Source: Cladopsammia gracilis | Lineage: Eukaryota; Cnidaria; Anthozoa; Scleractinia; Dendrophylliidae | Length of the DNA stretch: 64,000 nucleotides | Assembly: GCA_022457155.1 (NCBI GenBank) | Contig: JAJGOT010000030.1 | Coordinates: 2,545,001 to 2,609,000 of the forward strand | Reading direction: 5' to 3' | Part shown: piece after piece, positions 60,332-64,000 of the stretch | Layout: each line of letters starts with the position of its first letter | How positions within the stretch are numbered: position 1 is the first letter of the stretch | Translations under genes and position numbers: made by a program | Notes under the pieces: model-generated | Told to the model about the DNA's origin: nothing | What the model saw: the letters and a program-made list of their open reading frames with translations, nothing else | Database searches by the model: none

Positions 60332-60829
60332 ACAGTTATTTACTGTTAAACACCTTAACTAGAAATGCTACTTGACTACAAATAACAGTTGTTAAGGAGT
60401 ATGACTGTTATAAGCGTTATTGTTCATGTTTACGACCAGATTGTTTATAAACACAATGTGTTATAATTCAAACTCCGGTTTGTTGTTGTCATAATTATGG
60501 TCGACTTATTCTTACGGTCACATGCTTTCAAGTCTCACGTGATTTCCTTGTGACATAGACCGGTGACGAAATAGAATTGAGAAATTAAACGAGACTTACC
60601 TGTAAGTTGAAGTTTGATTGAGATTCTATGAGTCACCGGTCTGGAACAAGGGAGTCACGTGCCCACCCTGTCATAACACGTATTACGATACATGGTTTTA
60701 TCAAGGGAAAGGGTTATTGCATGCCCTACCCTGTTTATGTGACCGGTATGCTATTTCTTTGAAGTCTGAACGCGAAGGTGCGCACGCATATCTCACGTGA
60801 CTCCCTTGTTCCAGACCGGTGACTCAATT
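60332..60829. repeat. DIRS internal complementary region and right inverted repeat
   Basis: ATTTCCTTGTGACATAGACC to GAAATAGAAT (60542-60576) complements the left outer edge. TTAAACGAGACTTACC to AGTCACGTG complements the expected right edge. The right repeat itself is at about 60765-60829. Confidence 0.8.
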
Positions 60830-61060
60830 GACTTACGCTGTTGCTGTGTTGTATTCTTTGTTGTTTGCCTGCTCCTCGGGGCAATTTAACGCGATTTCGG
60901 CGAGTTACCGTTATTTGCGTGTTCCACTGCTGGACGAAACAAAGAGTGACATGACAGGTTGTTTACCATTTACAAGGGAAAACGTTGGTCCACGGTTTGT
61001 GTAAATGGTAAGCAAAACTCCAGAAAGGGAAATTCCGTTTGAGAATGGTGTATACCATTT

Positions 61061-61244
61061 AAGGCTGGTTTTCACTAGCACATAAGCATAAGCACAAGCC
61101 AACATACGCAGACTCAGTAACATGTTGATCATTAGTGCCTATTGTTCTGTTTTGTTCAAACAATTGCAACTAATAAATAACACGTTACTGAGTCTGCGTA
61201 TGTTGGCTTGTGCTTATGCTTATGCGCTAGTGAAAACCAGCCTT
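61061..61244. repeat. 184-bp inverted-repeat element
   Basis: AAGGCTGGTTTTCACTAGC and AAGCATAAGCACAAGCCAAC are mirrored exactly at the right end (61180-61244). The arms are about 60 bp. It is non-coding and MITE-like. Confidence 0.78.
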
Positions 61245-61558
61245 TTTTACCGTTGACACCAGGAACGAGCTGAGTAATCACGCTTATGCATCAAAACTGG
61301 CGCAGGGTCTGGAACTGGTAGATAAAAGCAAATGGTAAACACATTTCCGTTCGGAAATTTCGGTTGGAAATTTTGGACTACCCTTCAAGACGTTCCGTTC
61401 ATTTCGGAAATTTTCCGGTCGGTCGAGCCAAAATTATCTTACCATTTACATTCTGCCCGAAAATTCCGGAATTTTTGGGTTGCAATCGTCTTGCGTGACG
61501 TAGTCCGTGTTGGTCAATTGCGGTCTTTGGATTAATTTTCTTTTTCTTTTAAGACTAC
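61245..61558. other. Non-coding stretch
   Basis: It contains GGAAATTT/TTCCG-rich sequence (61340-61470), possibly another degenerate repeat. No gene is seen. Confidence 0.3.
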
Positions 61559-61949
61559 GTTTACACTAGAGGATTCATAAATGTTTCCGGATTTATTAAA
61601 TTTAGGGTATTCGGATTCGCAGGCGTTTATACTAAAGGGTATTCGGATTCCTAACCGTTTACACACATCGATAAAACCGAGGACATTCATGCGGGAACGG
61701 TTACAAAGCAGGCGAAAAAGTATCCGGATTCATGGGAACAACTGTTTTCACTTCAAAACATTGCGGATTTACAGTAATCGGATATAAAGTATTCACTTTA
61801 GATTTCGGATTCAAAATCTCCGGAGACGCGACCAAACCGTGACGTTTTTATTTCGGATTCATCCATCTGCGTGTAAACGGCAAAACGAATCCGGTACCAA
61901 AATGTTCCGGATTTGTCACGAATCCGGAAAAATCTCCTCTAGTGTAAAC
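61559..61949. mobile_element. 391-bp MITE with GTTTACACTAGAGGA-type ends
   Basis: The left end GTTTACACTAGAGGATT and the right end AATCTCCTCTAGTGTAAAC are inverted repeats with a small mismatch. The inside has repeated ATTCGGATT motifs. It is non-coding. Confidence 0.72.
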
Positions 61950-62135
61950 CATGGATCTTAAAACGACTGGATTGGAAACGAGCTGACGCGATGGCCGCAA
62001 CAGAGTGGATATTCGTGACGTCATAAAAAACCTGCAAAATGTAAACAACCAGCAATCGCTGGTTTCTCGTCAAGCGAGGAAAAACAACTTGGCTGTGAAA
62101 TTATTTAGTATGGAGTGTATTTAGAATTATTTAGT

Positions 62136-62645
62136 ATGGAGATTGCTGAAAGTTTCGAGGAATGGGACGACCCAGATATTGAAACTCGTGGTACAAACCT
62201 CGATGGTTTGCTGCTGGGAAGAGAAGAGGAAGAAGTTGACGAGTCTGACTGCTCCGGGTCCGAAGAAGACGAAGATGAAGATGATGAAAGTGAAAAAACT
62301 TTAAAGTGTTGCAAGTGCCAAAAAGTGTACCACACTATAGGATGGTTAAAGAGGCATGAAGAGAAGACAAGAGACCGGTTAAAAAGAAATTATGATACTA
62401 GCTCACGGTCGTCGAGCCAAACTGCCAAATGCGCAAGGCTTGACCGCATAATCAAGCTTTTAAACGAAATGGTGCCGAGTGTTGCCAAGCAGACACCGGC
62501 TATGACTTATCCGAATTTGATGACAATGTCATTGACCAGAGGTGGCCTTTCTCAAGTGGGCTGTTCAACATTTACTTTCTTTTGTTACCTGGAAATTTCC
62601 ATCCGTCCTTTTCTTAGCTTGGCACGTTTTCGTAGCAGCACTTGA
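62136..62645 (+). CDS. Acidic protein with a C2HC-like finger, probably a damaged gene
   Basis: The ATG at 62136 (MEIAESFEEWDDPDIETR) was preferred to one 7 codons earlier. A DE-rich stretch (about 40-57) is followed by LKCCKCQKVYHTIGWLKRHEE, a finger-like Cys/Cys/His motif, then a basic region (DRLKRNYDTSSRSSSQTAK). After about 62510 another frame looks more protein-like (EFDDNVIDQRWPFSSGLFNI), so frameshifts or missed splice sites are likely. Further open pieces follow at 62649-62806 and 63774-63893, which suggests one gene later split by an insertion. Product not recognised. Confidence 0.45.
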   Translation: MEIAESFEEWDDPDIETRGTNLDGLLLGREEEEVDESDCSGSEEDEDEDDESEKTLKCCKCQKVYHTIGWLKRHEEKTRDRLKRNYDTSSRSSSQTAKCARLDRIIKLLNEMVPSVAKQTPAMTYPNLMTMSLTRGGLSQVGCSTFTFFCYLEISIRPFLSLARFRSST

Positions 62646-62648
62646 AAG

Positions 62649-62806
62649 TCTGACAGTGCACTACTTGACCAATTGATTGACAATTCTTCTCTGTTGAAAA
62701 CAACCTGGCCTTACTCATCATCTCTTCCTGCTGAAGGCAATAATTTACTCCTGAAGCTTTTCGTTCAGTTGTACTTTCGTGTTCGAAAGTGGGCATATCT
62801 AAAGGT
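62649..62806 (+). pseudogene. Coding piece left of the Penelope-like insertion
   Basis: This open stretch encodes SALLDQLIDNSSLLKTTWPY and later LLLKLFVQLYFRVRKWAYLK. It runs into the insertion at the 12-bp duplication ATATCTAAAGGT (62795-62806) and continues in frame at 63774 on the far side. Confidence 0.5.
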
Positions 62807-63773
62807 AACTCTCAAATAAAGCAAGGACCACTTGGACAAACAGCACGGCAAAGTGAAACCGGATCTTGGTGTAGATCAGGATCCATTCAGCAGTATTGAA
62901 TAAAACTTAAAACTGAATGCAAGGCTGATCGGACAGCTATAAAGGGTATTTTATTGCCCAATATTTCGGTTAGGCAAAACTAACCTTCATCACGGGCTAC
63001 AAAGAGCTAAGTAAAAATGGAATAAAACGGTTACAAGATATAAAATGATTCAAATGAAAGATTAAATATGATTGGTTAACAAAAATAAACAGTAGAAACG
63101 TTTACAAAGGCTACTATAAAAATAGAAATATATTAAGTTTCATCGCGTCTGTTCATCCCATAGGGTTCAAGAGTCTTGCCCTTAGAAATTAAAAATGCTT
63201 CTCTGGCCGTACGAATGGCGTCTATGTCAGAGTTAATGAGTTCAAGGGGAATGAGTTCTATGTCGTTGATTGAATGGCCAGGAAGAGTAAAGTGATCTGA
63301 AACGGCGGTAGGCTGATGAATGTGATGTTGGTTAATGGCTTTTTCGATTGCGCGTCTGTGTTCGCCAAATCTGTCGCTGAGATGTCGTTTAGTCTCTCCT
63401 ATGTATTGTACTTTGCATCTGCAGCACTGTATCATATATATGAGATTCGTAGATGAGCAAGAGATGTGGTGTCGTATTCGTTGTTGTTCGTTTGTAGAGA
63501 AAAAGGTGTAAAATGTGGTTCCCTCTGAGATAAAAGGACACGTTTTGCACCTATTTCTGTTACAGCGGAAAGCTCCTGGTGTTTGGGGGGGTGGTCTGCG
63601 GTGTTTGGCTCTGACTAAAATGTCACGGAGGTTGTTGCATCGGCGGTACGATATGAGAGGAGGAGAAGGGAATGCTGCTTTGCATCGTTGTGAAGAACGA
63701 AGAATGTTTAGATTGTTGAAAATGGTTCGACGTATGTTCGGAAGGGCTGGATTAAATGTTAAATGTTTTTTTA
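62807..63773 (-). mobile_element. 5'-truncated Penelope-like element
   Basis: ATATCTAAAGGT flanks it on both sides (62795-62806 and 63774-63785), a 12-bp target duplication. The - strand carries the C-terminal GIY-YIG end of a Penelope-like polyprotein and a 3' untranslated part (62807-63132). The reverse transcriptase is missing. Confidence 0.78.
63133..63773 (-). pseudogene. Penelope-like polyprotein, C-terminal GIY-YIG endonuclease
   Basis: The frame is open from the truncation to the stop at 63133. It contains FRCNRNRCKTCPFI, SCSSTNLIYMIQCCRCKVQY followed by IGETKRHLSDRFGEHRRAI, then the C-terminal DHFTLPGH...TAREAFLISKGKTLEPYG. The Cys linker (C-x4-C-x2-C) before a GIY-YIG core (here IYM...QYIGET) with the R...H-R-x helix is typical of Penelope-like elements. 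Its 5' part, including the reverse transcriptase, is absent. Confidence 0.85.
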
Positions 63774-63893
63774 ATATCTAAAGGTGTACAAAGAAGAAAG
63801 AAAACTCAAAGAACAATTGGCTCATTTGAACACCGCAGCTCCTTCTGTTGATTTGCATGGCAAGGACAGCATCAGAAACGCTCTGATGCCCTA
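63774..63893 (+). pseudogene. Coding piece right of the Penelope-like insertion (C-terminus)
   Basis: This continues the frame of 62649-62806 from the duplicated site: KVYKEERKLKEQLAHLNTAA, then PSVDLHGKDSIRNALMP and a TAG stop (63891-63893). The frame match across the insertion supports a single interrupted gene. Confidence 0.5.
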
Positions 63894-64000
63894 GAATTTA
63901 AAATTATGCTATTTAATATATACAACAGAATCTGAATCTGGGGGGGGACTCCCATATGAAACAGCTGGGATGCTCGTTGGAAATCTTGAATTAGACCCCT

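Larger units (their letters stand above)
55969..60829 (+). mobile_element. DIRS-type retrotransposon with intact ORFs
   Basis: The left inverted terminal repeat starts ATTCTATTTCGTCACCGG. The internal complementary region is at about 60531-60660. The right inverted repeat (about 60765-60829) ends GACCGGTGACTCAATT. All three ORFs are open. From the internal region, the right repeat should extend about 65 bp further, so its outer end has been lost, probably by deletion between two CTCA(AT) sequences. Confidence 0.92.

Noticed and set aside
1..64000. CRISPR array, bacterial operons or ribosomal RNA genes
   Set aside because: No spaced direct repeats of that kind, no Shine-Dalgarno sites and no rRNA signature. 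Introns and element types are animal.

Overview
The window looks like nuclear DNA of a marine invertebrate animal, most likely a cnidarian such as a stony coral. This is inferred from GT-AG introns, a PAN/EGF gene with phase-1 EGF exons, AT-rich introns, and the mixture of Polinton, DIRS, Penelope and many short inverted-repeat elements. There are no operons or Shine-Dalgarno sites. Almost all the coding capacity belongs to mobile elements.

Layout. 1-4428: non-coding DNA with short inverted-repeat elements. 4429-7760: exons of a host PAN/Apple plus EGF gene on the + strand. 7766-35675: a complete 27.9-kb Polinton (adintovirus-like element) with ~425-bp terminal inverted repeats and a 6-bp target duplication (GGTACA). 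It sits on the 5' splice site of an EGF exon and recreates that site. Further EGF exons follow at 35892 and 36231. Inside the Polinton lies a second transposon, 20924-30827, with 22-bp perfect terminal inverted repeats and a 2-bp duplication. It carries an apparently intact four-exon gene for a large protein of unrecognised family. 37634-41401: an element with palindromic sub-repeats in both ends. 44408-53661: a decayed DIRS retrotransposon whose gag is split by three further elements nested one in another (45440-49744, 45507-49182, 46704-48340). 53768-53978: a first exon on the - strand. 54367-55275: hairpin, (TA)n and a 200-bp tandem repeat. 55969-60829: a second DIRS with all three ORFs open. 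61061-61949: two short inverted-repeat elements. 62136-63893: pieces of a gene interrupted by a truncated Penelope-like element with a 12-bp target duplication.

The Polinton carries a VLTF3-like transcription factor, integrase, PLA2-like and DUF5679-like domains, adenain-like protease, a basic/hydrophobic core protein, major capsid and penton-like proteins, packaging ATPase, a fibre-like protein and protein-primed DNA polymerase B, plus several unknown proteins. It is therefore a virus-like element with replication, integration and capsid modules.

The most striking signal is a set of apparent -1 ribosomal frameshift sites. In the Polinton, the DUF5679-like ORF runs into the PLA2-like frame at GGGAAAC, followed by an 8-nt spacer and a 7-bp stem. 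PLA2 runs into integrase at AAAAAAC, followed by a 6-nt spacer and a perfect 10-bp stem. The protease frame also lies -1 to the gene before it, across an A10 run. Independently, the intact DIRS joins gag to pol at AAAAAAC with a 7-nt spacer and a perfect 8-bp GC-rich stem. In each case the downstream ORF is in the -1 frame. Integrase and PLA2 have no convincing start codon of their own. All of this was read by eye; no search or folding program was run.
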